64,000 nt of DNA from the NCBI RefSeq assembly GCF_012933445.1, contig NZ_JABBNC010000036.1:1-64000 (forward strand). Direction: 5' to 3'. The notes under the pieces are model-generated. The model saw only the letters and a list, made by a program, of their open reading frames with translations, was not told the origin of the DNA and made no database searches. Of this stretch, positions 55,512-64,000 are shown piece by piece. Each line of letters starts with the position of its first letter. Position 1 is the first letter of the stretch. The position numbers were made by a program, and so were the translations under genes. The DNA is from Actinoplanes sp. TBRC 11911 (GTDB lineage: Bacteria; Actinomycetota; Actinomycetes; Mycobacteriales; Micromonosporaceae).

Positions 55512-58466
55512 TTAGAACAGGGCTGTGGGGTCTACCTCGACGCGGGCTGCGGCTGTTGACTTTCGGGCGCTGCGTACGGCGGAGGCCTCGTGTAAAGCGT
55601 GCGCCATCGCTGCCGCGCGGGACCGGGGGACGCGGATCAACATGCGCTCCTGGTCGTCCTGGGCCGGGACCGGGCCGAGCAACTCGGCGTCGGCGGGCAG
55701 CCGCGCGGCGTCCAGCAGCTCCGACACCGCGGCCGTCGTGCCGGTGACGGAGGCGAAGCGGGCCGCCGGGGGGAAGCCCAGCTCGCGCCGTTCGGCCAGT
55801 TCCCGAGCCGCGAACCAGCCCGGATCCCACCGCAGCAGCGCCTGCACCGAGGCCAGGCCACCGTCGGCGACCACCACCACCCGGCCACCCTCGCGCGAGG
55901 GCCGGGCCAGGGCGGCCGCGTTCAGCCAGCGGCGCATCGTCTCCTCGGCGGCGCGCAGGTCGGCGCGGGTCAGCAGCGCCCACGTGTCCAGCAGCAGCAC
56001 CGCGCCGTAGCCGCCGATCGCGACCGGCTCGGCGCCCGGCGTGGCGACCACGACGGCGGCCTCGTCCGGCACGGTCTCCAGGATCTCGTCGCGGCCGGAC
56101 GTGCGCACGGTAGCGCCCGGGAAAGCACGACCCAATTCCTCCGCCGTACGCCTCGCCCCCGTCACCGACGCCCGCAGACGCCGGTTTCCGCAGGCGGGGC
56201 ACGCGTAGTCGGCGGCCGCGCGGCCACACCAGTGGCAGGTCGGCACGGCCCGCGCCCCGGCCAGCCCTAGCGGTCCCGAGCAATGCGGGCATCGGGCGGG
56301 CGTCCGGCACTCGGCGCACGCCACCGACGGCAGATAGCCCCGCCGCGGCACCTGGACCAGCACCGGCGCCCCGGCCTGTAGCGCCTGCCGCGCGGTCTGC
56401 CACGCCAGGCTGGGCAGCCGGGCGGTCGCGGCGCCGGGGTCGCGGGCGAGCTGCGGGTCGTCGCCGGTCGGGGCGATGGCGGGCATCCGAGCGCGCAGGA
56501 CGTCCCGGGCGGCGGCGATCTCCTTGGCCCAGCCGGTTTCCAGCAAGAGCTGGCCTTCCCCGGTACGCGCATACCCCGCAACGAGCGCCGCCGCGTCGGC
56601 CAGCTGGGCCCGTGTCAGCAGGACCTCGCGGGCGTGCGGATACGGTGACCGCGGCTCGCCGTGCAGGTCGTCGCCGTCGTCCCAGATGACCACGAGGCCG
56701 AGCTTGGCGACGGGCGCCCACATGGCGGCACGGGTCCCGGCCACCACGGGCACGCGATGCCGGCTGGCGGCGAGGAAACGCCGATACCGCTCGGCGGGCC
56801 CGAGAGCCGCGTTGAGCGCGACATGCTGCCCCGGCCCGAGCACGGCGGCCAGCGCGCGGTCGACGCGGTCCAGGTCACGAGCGTCCGCGACCACGATGAC
56901 CACGCCCCGCCCGGCCCGCACGGTCGCGGCGGCCGCCTCGGCGATCCGCGTCGCCCACTCCTCACCCGGCAGCGCGGCCCAGACAGCCCGCGCGGGCCGC
57001 CCCTCGGACAGCGCACGCAGGTAGGCCCCGCCCGAGCGGTAGCGCGCCCACCCGGAGAAATCCAGCGACGCCTCAGAGTCCACTTCGGACCCGGGGGCCG
57101 CCGCGGTCGGGTGTTCGCCGGGCACGGGGGCGTGTGCGTCTCTCGCGGTGAGCGAGTTGGCGACGACTGCGGGCCTGGCGGGATCCGGGGCAGTGAGCTG
57201 GTCGCGGCCGTCGACCGCAGGCGTGTGCAGGTCAGTTGACGCGAGTGCTTCGCGGGTGGTGGCCCCGCGGGTGCGGCGGTCCGTGGCGGTGTGCGTGTGC
57301 GCGGCGGCGGCCAGGTCTGTCGGCGCGGGCGTGTCGCGGGTGGTGGCTGCGGGGGCGTGGAGCTGGTCGGGGGTGCCGACCGCGGGCGTCCGCGGGTCTG
57401 TGGTCGCGAGCGCGTCGCGGGTGGTGGCTGCGGGGGCGTGGAGCTGGTCGGGGGTGCCGACCGCGGGCGTCCGCGGGTCTGTGGGCGCGGGCGTGTCGCG
57501 GGTGGTGGCTGCGGGGGCGTGGAGCTGGTCGGGGGTGCCGACCGCGGGCGTCCGCGGGTCTGTGGGCGCGGGCGTGCCGGGGGTGGTGGCTGCGGGGGTG
57601 TGGGAATCGGTGGGCGGGGGCGTGTCGGGGGCGGCGACCGCGAGCGTGTGCGGGTCTGTGGAGGGGAACGTGTCGCGGCTGGTGGCTGCCGCGGTCTCGG
57701 GGCCCGTGGCGCTGGGCTGGTCGGGGGCGGTGGTCGCTGGGGTGTGCGGGTCGGTGGCCGCAGGCGTGTCGGGGGTTGTGGGGGTGTCGGGGTCTGTGGC
57801 GGTGAACTGGCCGCGGCCGTCGACCGCAGCCGTGTGCGGGGCTGTGGAGGGGGTGGTGGCTGCGTGGGTGTGGGGCTCTGTGGTGGTGCGCGTGTGGGCG
57901 GTGGCCAGGTCTGTGGACGCGATGGTGTTGCGGGTGGTGGCTGCCCCGGTCTCGGGGCCCGCGGGGCTGAGCTGGTCGTGGGCGGTGGCCGCGGTGGTGT
58001 GCGGGTCGGTGGGCGCGAGCGGGTCGGGGGCCGCAGCCGCGCGGGTGTCGAGATCCGGGGCGGCGGGCTGCTTGGGGGCCTCCGCCTCGACGCGGGCGTG
58101 CCGGGGTGGGACGGCCAGGCGGAGCACGTCGCACAGGTTGCCGGCGTAGCGGTCGGCCATCGCGCGGGCCAGCCGGGCGATCTCCGGGTCGAGCACCTGC
58201 TCCGGCGAGACCACCTTGTCGAGGAAGGCCAGCTTGCCGTCGTGCGGGGAGGACTCGGCGCGTTCCAGCAGGAAGCCGCTCACCAGCTGGCCGGCGAACC
58301 GCACCTTCACCCGCACGCCGGGCCGGGCGATCGCGTCGTCGGCGGTGGACACCAAATAGTCGAAGGGGCGGTCGAGATGCGGCAGCGGCACGTCGACGCT
58401 GACCCGCGCCACGGGCAGCCGGGTGGCCGGCTCCCGCGGGGTGCGCGTGCTCTTCGTCGTCGTCAT
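55512..58466 (-). CDS. priA: Primosomal protein N' (actinobacterial, ATPase-dead) with long insert
   Basis: 984-residue replication restart protein. Residues ~1-125 are the 3' DNA-binding domain (VARVSVDVPLPHLDRPFDYLV, ADRYAGNLCDVLRLAVPPRHAR in parts). Residues ~130-465 are an inserted Thr/Pro/Ala/Asp-rich region with 27-residue tandem repeats. The helicase part follows (GGAYLRALSEGRPARAVW) with eight zinc Cys (CAECRTPARCPHC, CHWCGRAAADYACPAC). No GKT Walker A exists and the usual DEEH box reads WDDGDD, as in other actinobacterial PriA. Start MTTTKSTRTP at 58466; GTG 58502 and ATG 58475 are alternatives. Diverges from the P450 gene. Confidence 0.9.
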   Translation of the reverse strand: MTTTKSTRTPREPATRLPVARVSVDVPLPHLDRPFDYLVSTADDAIARPGVRVKVRFAGQLVSGFLLERAESSPHDGKLAFLDKVVSPEQVLDPEIARLARAMADRYAGNLCDVLRLAVPPRHARVEAEAPKQPAAPDLDTRAAAAPDPLAPTDPHTTAATAHDQLSPAGPETGAATTRNTIASTDLATAHTRTTTEPHTHAATTPSTAPHTAAVDGRGQFTATDPDTPTTPDTPAATDPHTPATTAPDQPSATGPETAAATSRDTFPSTDPHTLAVAAPDTPPPTDSHTPAATTPGTPAPTDPRTPAVGTPDQLHAPAATTRDTPAPTDPRTPAVGTPDQLHAPAATTRDALATTDPRTPAVGTPDQLHAPAATTRDTPAPTDLAAAAHTHTATDRRTRGATTREALASTDLHTPAVDGRDQLTAPDPARPAVVANSLTARDAHAPVPGEHPTAAAPGSEVDSEASLDFSGWARYRSGGAYLRALSEGRPARAVWAALPGEEWATRIAEAAAATVRAGRGVVIVVADARDLDRVDRALAAVLGPGQHVALNAALGPAERYRRFLAASRHRVPVVAGTRAAMWAPVAKLGLVVIWDDGDDLHGEPRSPYPHAREVLLTRAQLADAAALVAGYARTGEGQLLLETGWAKEIAAARDVLRARMPAIAPTGDDPQLARDPGAATARLPSLAWQTARQALQAGAPVLVQVPRRGYLPSVACAECRTPARCPHCSGPLGLAGARAVPTCHWCGRAAADYACPACGNRRLRASVTGARRTAEELGRAFPGATVRTSGRDEILETVPDEAAVVVATPGAEPVAIGGYGAVLLLDTWALLTRADLRAAEETMRRWLNAAALARPSREGGRVVVVADGGLASVQALLRWDPGWFAARELAERRELGFPPAARFASVTGTTAAVSELLDAARLPADAELLGPVPAQDDQERMLIRVPRSRAAAMAHALHEASAVRSARKSTAAARVEVDPTALF
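57331..57654 (-). repeat. 81-bp tandem repeat inside priA
   Basis: In-frame 81-bp (27-residue) units; plus-strand GTGTCGCGG-type starts lie at 57331, 57412, 57493 and 57574 with exact 81-bp steps. Encoded unit includes TPAVGTPDQLHAPAATTRD. Middle copies are nearly identical, outer ones (57155-58030) are diverged, so copy number probably varies among strains. Confidence 0.9.
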
Positions 58467-58554
58467 GCCGTGCATTGTGCCCGGCGGGTCCGACAGTTCC
58501 ACAGACGCGCTGGCGGGGCGGCGCGCTCCGGACGGGATCGGCCATGCTGGAGTC

Positions 58555-59754
58555 GTGGATGCTATTCAAGCTGTTGAATTCCTGCTTACGCCCCGGATGA
58601 GCCGCGACCCGGCGCCCGCCTATGCCGCCCTGCACGCCCACGGGCCGATCGTCGCGGGCGGGCCGGGCCTCTTCTTCGTCTGCGGCTACGAGGCCGTCGC
58701 CGGCGTCCTGCGCGACCCCCAGGCCCGCACCCGGCTGCCGATCGAGGGTGACTTCGGGCGGGCCGTCGCGCTGTTCGACGACTCGATGCTGCGGTCCGAT
58801 CCGCCGCACCACACCCGCATGCGGCGGCTCGCGTCCGGCGTCTTCACCGCGCGGCGGGTGGCCGGCCTCCAGGACACGATCACCGGGCAGGTTGCCGAGA
58901 TCATTGACGGGCTCCCGGCGTACGGGATCGGGAATGCCGTTGATCTGATGACGCACCTGGCGTACCCGTTGCCGATCGCGGTGATCACCGCGCTGCTGGG
59001 GGTGCCGGAGGGGGACCGCGGCATGTTCCGGCGGCTGGCCACCGACCTCACCGCGGTGCTCGAGGTGCGCTGGACCATGGCGGACCAGGTCAAGGCCGAC
59101 GCGGCCGCGGAGGAGCTGGAGGACTATTTTCAGCATTTAGTGGACGTCAGGCGGAAAAATCCGGCGGGCGACCTGGTGACCGCGCTCGCCGAGGCGCACG
59201 AAGCCGACGGCGACACCCTGACCGCCCGGGAACTGCTCGGCAACCTCGCGCTGCTGCTGGTCGCGGGCTTCGAGACGACCACCAACCTGCTGGCCAACGG
59301 CGTCGTGCTGCTGCTCGACCATCCCGGGTACGCCACCGCGCTGCGCGACGATCCGGGACGGGCACCGGCGTACGTGGAAGAGATTTTGCGGGTTGATTCC
59401 CCGGTGCAGGCGACGGTTCGGTTCTTCGAGCAGCCGGCCCGGGTCGGCGGCATCACCGTGGCCCGGCACGACGAGCTCACGCTGTTGCTCGGCGCCGCGA
59501 ACCGCGACCCGGCCCGGTTCGCGAACCCGTCCGCCTTCGACCCGGACCGGCCGCGGAACGCGCCGCTCAGTTTCGGCGCCGGCGAGCACTACTGCCTGGG
59601 CGCCCCGCTGGCCCGGCTGGAGGCGCAGGTCGCGCTGCCGGCGTTGCTGCGTGCCTTCCCGGCGATGGCCCTGGTGGGACGCCCGCGACGCCGCGATCGG
59701 ATGAACCTGCGCGGCTGGGACACGCTGATCGTCGACCTGCACGGGGCTCCGTAG
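58555..59754 (+). CDS. Cytochrome P450
   Basis: 399-residue soluble class I P450 needing ferredoxin partners. I-helix LLLVAGFETTTNL holds the oxygen-binding Thr, ExxR is EEILRVDSPVQ, and the heme loop FGAGEHYCLGAPLARLE has Cys347. RSDPPHHTRMRRLASGVFT is typical of the N-terminal half. GTG 58555 is the likely start (VDAIQAVEFLLTPR). No ferredoxin or biosynthetic genes are adjacent, so the substrate is unknown. It diverges from priA with a gap of 88 bp and precedes def. Confidence 0.92.
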   Translation: MDAIQAVEFLLTPRMSRDPAPAYAALHAHGPIVAGGPGLFFVCGYEAVAGVLRDPQARTRLPIEGDFGRAVALFDDSMLRSDPPHHTRMRRLASGVFTARRVAGLQDTITGQVAEIIDGLPAYGIGNAVDLMTHLAYPLPIAVITALLGVPEGDRGMFRRLATDLTAVLEVRWTMADQVKADAAAEELEDYFQHLVDVRRKNPAGDLVTALAEAHEADGDTLTARELLGNLALLLVAGFETTTNLLANGVVLLLDHPGYATALRDDPGRAPAYVEEILRVDSPVQATVRFFEQPARVGGITVARHDELTLLLGAANRDPARFANPSAFDPDRPRNAPLSFGAGEHYCLGAPLARLEAQVALPALLRAFPAMALVGRPRRRDRMNLRGWDTLIVDLHGAP

Positions 59755-59794
59755 ACTGGACATGCCGAACCCATCGACCCAGGAGTCTGCCCGC

Positions 59795-60346
59795 GTGACC
59801 GTCCAGCCCATCCGTCTCTTCGGCGATCCGGTGCTCCGGACCCCGGCCGATCCTGTTGTCGATTTCGACAAAGAACTCCGCAACCTCGTACGGGACCTGG
59901 TCGAGACCATGCAGGACGAGGGCGGTGCGGGTCTCGCGGCGCCGCAGCTCGGCGTCGGCTTACGGCTTTTCGCCTTCGACGTGGACGACGTCGTGGGGCA
60001 CATCATCAACCCGGTGCTGTCGTTCCCGGACGACGAGGAGCAGGACGGCCCCGAGGGCTGCCTGTCCATCCCGGGGGTCTACATCGACACCAAGCGCCGG
60101 CAGCACGTGGTCGCGGCCGGCTTCAACGAGTTCGGCGACCCGCTGCAGGTGGTCGGCACCGGGCTGATGGCGCGCTGCGTGCAGCACGAGACCGATCACC
60201 TGGACGGCGTCCTGTTCCTGGACCGGCTGGACGCCGCGGCCCGTAAGGAAGCGATGAAGCAGATCCGCGCCGCCGAATGGTATGACGCGGCCAAACCGCC
60301 GACCGTCAAGCAGAGCCCGCACAGCATCTTCGGGATCGGGCGGTGA
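59795..60346 (+). CDS. def: Peptide deformylase
   Basis: 183-residue Fe/Zn hydrolase removing the N-formyl group from new proteins. The three motifs are GGAGLAAPQLG, EGCLSIPG and QHETDHLDG (His131, Glu132, His135). GTG 59795 follows AGGAG; an upstream ATG at 59762 is possible. It overlaps fmt by 4 bp (GTGA), coupling it to the enzyme that adds the formyl group. Confidence 0.96.
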   Translation: MTVQPIRLFGDPVLRTPADPVVDFDKELRNLVRDLVETMQDEGGAGLAAPQLGVGLRLFAFDVDDVVGHIINPVLSFPDDEEQDGPEGCLSIPGVYIDTKRRQHVVAAGFNEFGDPLQVVGTGLMARCVQHETDHLDGVLFLDRLDAAARKEAMKQIRAAEWYDAAKPPTVKQSPHSIFGIGR

Positions 60347-61278
60347 CCGGCTTGCGGCTCGTCTTCGCCGGTACGCCGGCCGTCGCCGTTCCCAGCCTGG
60401 ACGCGATCGCCGCGTCCGGGCACGAGCTGGTGGCCGTGGTCACCCGTCCGGACGCGCCGGCCGGGCGTGGTCGTCATCTGGTGCGCTCGCCCGCCGGGGC
60501 CTGGGCCGACGAGCACGGCGTCGAGGTGCTCACCCCGCAGCGGCCGCGCGAGCCGGAGTTCCAGGAGCGGCTGCGGCAGCTCGCGCCCGATTGTGTGCCC
60601 GTGGTGGCGTACGGGGCGCTGGTCCCGCCGACCGCCCTGGAGATCCCGCGACACGGATGGGTGAATCTGCACTTCTCGCTGCTGCCCGCCTGGCGCGGTG
60701 CGGCGCCGGTGCAGCACGCCGTCCTGCACGGCGACGAGGTGACCGGGGCCAGCGTCTTCGAGCTGGAGGCCGGGCTCGACACCGGCCCGGTGTACGGGAC
60801 GCTGACCGAGGACATCCGGCCCGCCGACACGTCCGGTGACCTGCTCGAACGGCTTGCCACCGAGGGGGCCGGCCTGCTCGTGGCGGTGCTCGACGCGATC
60901 GCCGACGGCAGCGCGCGGGCGCACCCGCAGCCCGCCGACGGCGTCACGACGGCGCCCAAGCTGACCGTCGAGGACGCGCGCGTGCGCTGGGGCGACCCGG
61001 CGTTCGCGGTGGACCGGCGGATCCGGGCCTGCACGCCCGCGCCGGGTGCGTGGACGACGCTACGCGACGACCGGCTCAAGCTGGGCCCGGTCCGGCCGGT
61101 GGCGAACGGTCCGCGGCTGGCGCCGGGTGAGTTGCTGGTGGAGCGGGCTCAGGTGCTCGCCGGCACGGCCACCACCCCGGTCGTGCTGGGTGAGGTGCGC
61201 GCCGCCGGAAAGAAGGCGATGCCGGCCACCGACTGGGCCCGGGGGCTGCGCATCCAGCCGGGGGAGACGCTCGTATGA
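60343..61278 (+). CDS. fmt: Methionyl-tRNA formyltransferase
   Basis: 311-residue enzyme formylating initiator Met-tRNA. FAGTPAVAVPSLDAI and the folate site SLLPAWRGAAPVQHAVLHGDEVTG (in parts) are diagnostic, with ELEAGLDTGPVY and the C-terminal OB domain. GTG 60343 overlaps def; the stop overlaps the first rsmB ATG. The 3' end is included in a 36-bp repeat with the rsmB leader. Confidence 0.97.
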   Translation: MTGLRLVFAGTPAVAVPSLDAIAASGHELVAVVTRPDAPAGRGRHLVRSPAGAWADEHGVEVLTPQRPREPEFQERLRQLAPDCVPVVAYGALVPPTALEIPRHGWVNLHFSLLPAWRGAAPVQHAVLHGDEVTGASVFELEAGLDTGPVYGTLTEDIRPADTSGDLLERLATEGAGLLVAVLDAIADGSARAHPQPADGVTTAPKLTVEDARVRWGDPAFAVDRRIRACTPAPGAWTTLRDDRLKLGPVRPVANGPRLAPGELLVERAQVLAGTATTPVVLGEVRAAGKKAMPATDWARGLRIQPGETLV

Positions 61279-61349
61279 CTTCGCAGGATCCAGCCGGGGG
61301 AGACGCCCGTATGACATCGCAGGATCCGGCCGGGGGAGAACCCCGGATG
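61253..61349 (+). repeat. 36-bp repeat of ribosome site plus start codon
   Basis: About three copies of a 36-bp unit, each holding GCCGGGGGAGA followed by an ATG at 61275, 61311 and 61347, with CGCAGGATCC between. The first copy overlaps the fmt stop. The duplication creates three possible rsmB starts spaced 12 codons apart in one frame. Confidence 0.85.
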
Positions 61350-62819
61350 AGCTCGCACAAAGCCGATCGGCCGCACGGTTCGGGCCGGCCCCGGCGGTCC
61401 GGGGGGCCCGGGTACGAACGGGACACCCGCTCCGGACGGGCGCCGCGGGCCGGTCGCCCGCCGTCCGACCCGGCACGGCAGGCCGCTTACGAGGTGGTTG
61501 CGGCGGTGCACCGGGACGACGCGTACGCGAACCTGGTGTTGCCGGAAATTCTGCGAAATATGGGCCTGGCCGGGCGGGACGCGGCGTTCGCGACCGAGCT
61601 CACCTACGGCACCCTGCGCGCGCTCGGCACCCTCGACCTGATCATCGCGGCCGCGGCCGGGCGTGAGGTCGCCCGGATCGACCCGCCGGCCCGCGACGCC
61701 CTGCGCCTGGGGGCGTACCAACTGCTGCACACCCGGGTGCCGGCGCACGCCGCGGTCAACCAGACGGTCGACCTGGTGCGGTCGGTGGCGCCCGGCGCGT
61801 CCGGCTTCGCCAACGCGGTGATGCGCACGATCGCCGAGACGCCGCTGGAGGCCTGGCTGGAGCGGCTCGCCCCGCCGTACGCCGAGGACCCGGTCGGCAA
61901 CCTGTCGGTGCACCACAACCACCCGAAGTGGATCGTGCGGGCGTTCGCCGAGGCGCTCGGCGGCGACCTGGCCGAGACGGAACGCCTGCTCATCGAAGAC
62001 AATCAGCCGCCGGTCGTGCACCTGTGCGCCCGGCCGGGACGCGCCGACGCGGTCGAGCTGGCCGATGAGGTGGGCGGCACACCAGGGGCCTTTTCCCCGT
62101 ACGCGGTCTATCTCAACGGTGGATCGCCCCGGGAGCTCGCCGCGATCGGGGACGGCCGCGCGCACGTCCAGGACGAGGGCTCGCAGCTGGTGGCGGCCGC
62201 GCTGCTGGCCGCGCCGATCGAGGGCCGCGACACCCGCTGGCTCGACCTGTGCGCCGGACCGGGCGGCAAGACCGGGCTGATCGGCTCGATCGCCAGTGCC
62301 CGCGGCGCCGAGGTGACCGCGGTGGAGGTGTCCGAGCACCGGGCCCGCCTGGTGGAACGCGCCACCGAGGGCATGCCGGTGACGGTGCTGCCGATGGACG
62401 GGCGCTCGGTGGGCCGCGACCCCGACCTGCCGGAGGAGTCGTTCGACCGGGTTTTGGTGGACGCGCCGTGCACCGGCCTCGGGTCGCTGCGCCGCCGTCC
62501 GGAGTCGCGCTGGCGCCGCTCGCCGGACGACCTGCCGCCGCTCACCAAGCTGCAGCGGGAACTCCTGGTGGCGGCGTTGCGGGCGGTCCGGCCGGGCGGT
62601 CTCGTGGCGTACGTGACCTGCTCCCCGCACATGGTCGAGACGCAGGTGACGGTGACCGAGGGCGCCCGCCGCGGCGGCGTCGAGGTCGACTTCGTGGACG
62701 CCCGCCCGCTGCTGCCGCCGGGCATGCCCGGTCTCGGCCAGGGCCCGACGGTGCAGCTGTGGCCGCACCGGCACGGCACCGACGCGATGTTCCTGGCGGT
62801 GCTGCGCCGGACCGCCTAG
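61275..62819 (+). CDS. rsmB: 16S rRNA m5C967 methyltransferase RsmB
   Basis: 514-residue SAM-dependent rRNA methyltransferase. Residues ~60-200 form the NusB-like RNA-binding domain (RQAAYEVVAAVHRDDAYANLVLP in parts); SAM motif LCAGPGGKTG, DAPCTGLGSLRRRPE with the release Cys, and TCSPHMVETQ with the catalytic Cys. Three in-frame ATGs (61275, 61311, 61347), each with GGGGGAGA before it, make the start uncertain; the N-terminal ~60 residues are disordered. It converges on the septum lipoprotein, overlapping by 4 bp. Confidence 0.94.
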   Translation: MTSQDPAGGDARMTSQDPAGGEPRMSSHKADRPHGSGRPRRSGGPGYERDTRSGRAPRAGRPPSDPARQAAYEVVAAVHRDDAYANLVLPEILRNMGLAGRDAAFATELTYGTLRALGTLDLIIAAAAGREVARIDPPARDALRLGAYQLLHTRVPAHAAVNQTVDLVRSVAPGASGFANAVMRTIAETPLEAWLERLAPPYAEDPVGNLSVHHNHPKWIVRAFAEALGGDLAETERLLIEDNQPPVVHLCARPGRADAVELADEVGGTPGAFSPYAVYLNGGSPRELAAIGDGRAHVQDEGSQLVAAALLAAPIEGRDTRWLDLCAGPGGKTGLIGSIASARGAEVTAVEVSEHRARLVERATEGMPVTVLPMDGRSVGRDPDLPEESFDRVLVDAPCTGLGSLRRRPESRWRRSPDDLPPLTKLQRELLVAALRAVRPGGLVAYVTCSPHMVETQVTVTEGARRGGVEVDFVDARPLLPPGMPGLGQGPTVQLWPHRHGTDAMFLAVLRRTA

Positions 62820-63676
62820 TCGGCGTACTGGATGGCGAGTTTGCCGGTTCCTGCCTTGCGGTAGGAACCGGTGACCTTGCGGGGTGCGAACCACAGGAAG
62901 CACCGCATCGCGTGATCGCCGAGGTTCCAGGTGTGCTCGTTCGGCTGGAAGGCCACCCAGCCCACCCGGTACTCCAGGTCACGGTTGTTCGGGACGCCGG
63001 CGAACCGGGCCAGGACGGGCGAGCAGCCCTTGTCCATCTCGGCGCGGCTGAAGTCGGAGTATTCCTTCTTCGGCGACACGTAAAGACCGGCGAACTCGGT
63101 GTCGTGCTTGCTCGCGCAGGGCACCGGATGCTCGTCCAGGCCGTCGTCGCTGCCGATCGTCGTGTTCGCGCAGGTCATCAGCAGCTTGCCGCCGGGCTTG
63201 AGGGTGCCCTTCATGCTGCCCTTGCGCTCGACGGCGACGCGGTCGATCGGCGACATCTCGCCGACGTCGCAGCGGATCCACCGGGCGCCCCCGGCCTGGG
63301 CCTCCGAGCTCGGCATCAGGGGGTGGATGACGACCCAGCCGGTGCGCCAATCGCCGCCCAGCCACGCGTTGACCTTTTTCGTGCACTCGGTGTAGGCCGA
63401 GTTGATCCAGGGCGTCGCCGAGGACACCTCGGCCGCGGTGAGGTCGAGCACGGCCGCCGTTTCCGCCTTGTGCGGCCCGGCGCAGGGGACCGGCTTGTAC
63501 TCGTCGGCCAGGGCCTGCTCGGCGGTGTCGTCCAGGATGGCGTGGCAGGCGCCCGCGACGGGCCGGAACTGCTTGGCCGCGGGCATCGGACCCCACCCCT
63601 GGGTGATGTCGCCGCGCGCGCAGCCGGTCAGCAGCAGGATGAGGCCCAGCCCTAAGGCGGCCGCCCGTCGTCGCAT
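62816..63676 (-). CDS. Septum-formation-family lipoprotein
   Basis: About 286-residue secreted lipoprotein. The signal peptide RRRAAALGLGLILLLTGC ends in lipobox LTGC. The mature part has two Septum_form-like repeats with paired Cys and His: GACHAILDDTAEQAL, VPCAGPHKAETAAVL, WIRCDVGEMSP, and MTCANTTIGS, VPCASKHDTEFAGLY, MRCFLWF. Start ATG 63676; the GTG just before it (63679) sits at better spacing from GGGGAGG. Role in septation is the family name, not shown here. Confidence 0.85.
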   Translation of the reverse strand: MRRRAAALGLGLILLLTGCARGDITQGWGPMPAAKQFRPVAGACHAILDDTAEQALADEYKPVPCAGPHKAETAAVLDLTAAEVSSATPWINSAYTECTKKVNAWLGGDWRTGWVVIHPLMPSSEAQAGGARWIRCDVGEMSPIDRVAVERKGSMKGTLKPGGKLLMTCANTTIGSDDGLDEHPVPCASKHDTEFAGLYVSPKKEYSDFSRAEMDKGCSPVLARFAGVPNNRDLEYRVGWVAFQPNEHTWNLGDHAMRCFLWFAPRKVTGSYRKAGTGKLAIQYAD

Positions 63677-63774
63677 CACTCGCTGCCTCCCCGTGGATCA
63701 AGCGCGGTCACTGTACCGGGCGGTTATCCACAGGGTGCGCGGAGGCCGGGAGCGTTCGGCCTAGACTTTTGCGC

Positions 63775-64000
63775 GTGAGACCAGCGCCGATCATCGCTCC
63801 GAGCATCCTCGCCGCCGACTTCGCCCACCTCGCCGACGAGGTGCGCGCGATCGAGGGCGCGGCCGACTGGGTGCACGTGGATGTCATGGACAACCATTTC
63901 GTGCCGAATCTGACGATCGGCCTGCCGGTCGTGAAGAGTCTGCGCGCGGCGACCGACATCCCGTTCGACGTGCATCTGATGATCACCGAGCCGGAGCGGT
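63775..64000 (+). CDS. rpe: Ribulose-phosphate 3-epimerase (5' part)
   Basis: First 75 residues of the pentose phosphate enzyme, cut by the window edge. It reads VRPAPIIAPSILAADFAHLADEV with the substrate Ser, then VHVDVMDNHFVPNLTIG with the metal-binding His and Asp, and DVHLMITEPER. GTG 63775 starts 95 bp from the divergent lipoprotein gene. Confidence 0.93.
   Translation, partial: MRPAPIIAPSILAADFAHLADEVRAIEGAADWVHVDVMDNHFVPNLTIGLPVVKSLRAATDIPFDVHLMITEPER

Noticed and set aside
54826..55515. Plus-strand Gly/Ser repeat protein
   Set aside because: The start region has no ribosome site and the first 70 residues look random; the open frame is explained by the 45-bp repeat having no stops.

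Overview
The window is high-GC actinobacterial chromosome, most likely from an Actinoplanes-like member of the Micromonosporaceae. Signs of this are strong GC bias at third codon positions, many GTG starts, dense 1-4 bp gene overlaps, bldD, the actinobacterial integration host factor mihF, an ATPase-dead actinobacterial PriA, and a WhiG/FliA-type sigma factor. The genus is inference; I cannot search a database.

Layout. 1-305: GC-rich tandem repeats. 306-5835: PaaI-like thioesterase diverging from an HxlR regulator and its MFS exporter, then a stand-alone cyanophycin synthetase-like gene. 6337-10186: a membrane Ser/Thr kinase with a CBM2-like extracellular domain, a small conserved protein, and the sigma factor. 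10558-14212: RidA, a metallo-amidohydrolase, a D-serine dehydratase/D-threonine aldolase-like PLP enzyme and a ComB-like phosphatase; the first three could form a D-amino-acid (or N-acyl-D-amino-acid) breakdown module. 14311-17591: a frameshifted MFS drug exporter, a tandem Lrp-type regulator and a small membrane protein. 17642-32191: aspS, several less-known genes, rarA, a 1,120-residue disordered membrane protein, two small DUF948-type genes, alaS, ruvX and mltG. 32227-38373: aroE-aroC-aroK-(oxidoreductase)-aroB-aroQ-efp-nusB, the shikimate route leading into translation and transcription factors. 39631-50115: bldD, diverging from the complete UMP operon pyrR-pyrB-pyrC-carA-carB-pyrD-pyrF. 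50300-54228: mihF-gmk-rpoZ-coaBC-metK. 55512-64000: priA, a cytochrome P450, def-fmt-rsmB, a septum-formation lipoprotein, and the start of rpe at the right edge.

Regulation that can be read from sequence: a PyrR RNA-binding motif (CCAGTGAGG) next to the pyrR ribosome binding site, suggesting translational repression by UMP-bound PyrR; a near-consensus BldD box upstream of bldD, suggesting autoregulation; and strong terminator-like hairpins after the kinase, nusB, rpoZ and metK.

The most unusual content is in the spaces between genes. (1) A ~255-bp element with a 17-20 bp perfect stem and a conserved 17-nt loop occurs twice (38927-39180 and 54511-54765), each time between convergent genes. 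(2) A palindromic repeat built on GGTGTGGGG/CCCCACACC with an exact 62-bp period occurs as tandem arrays at 10222-10545 and 48834-49090. (3) Unrelated minisatellites of 16, 17, 31 and 45 bp lie in the same gaps, and an 81-bp repeat lies inside priA. No tRNA, rRNA, CRISPR array, transposase or prophage gene was seen.
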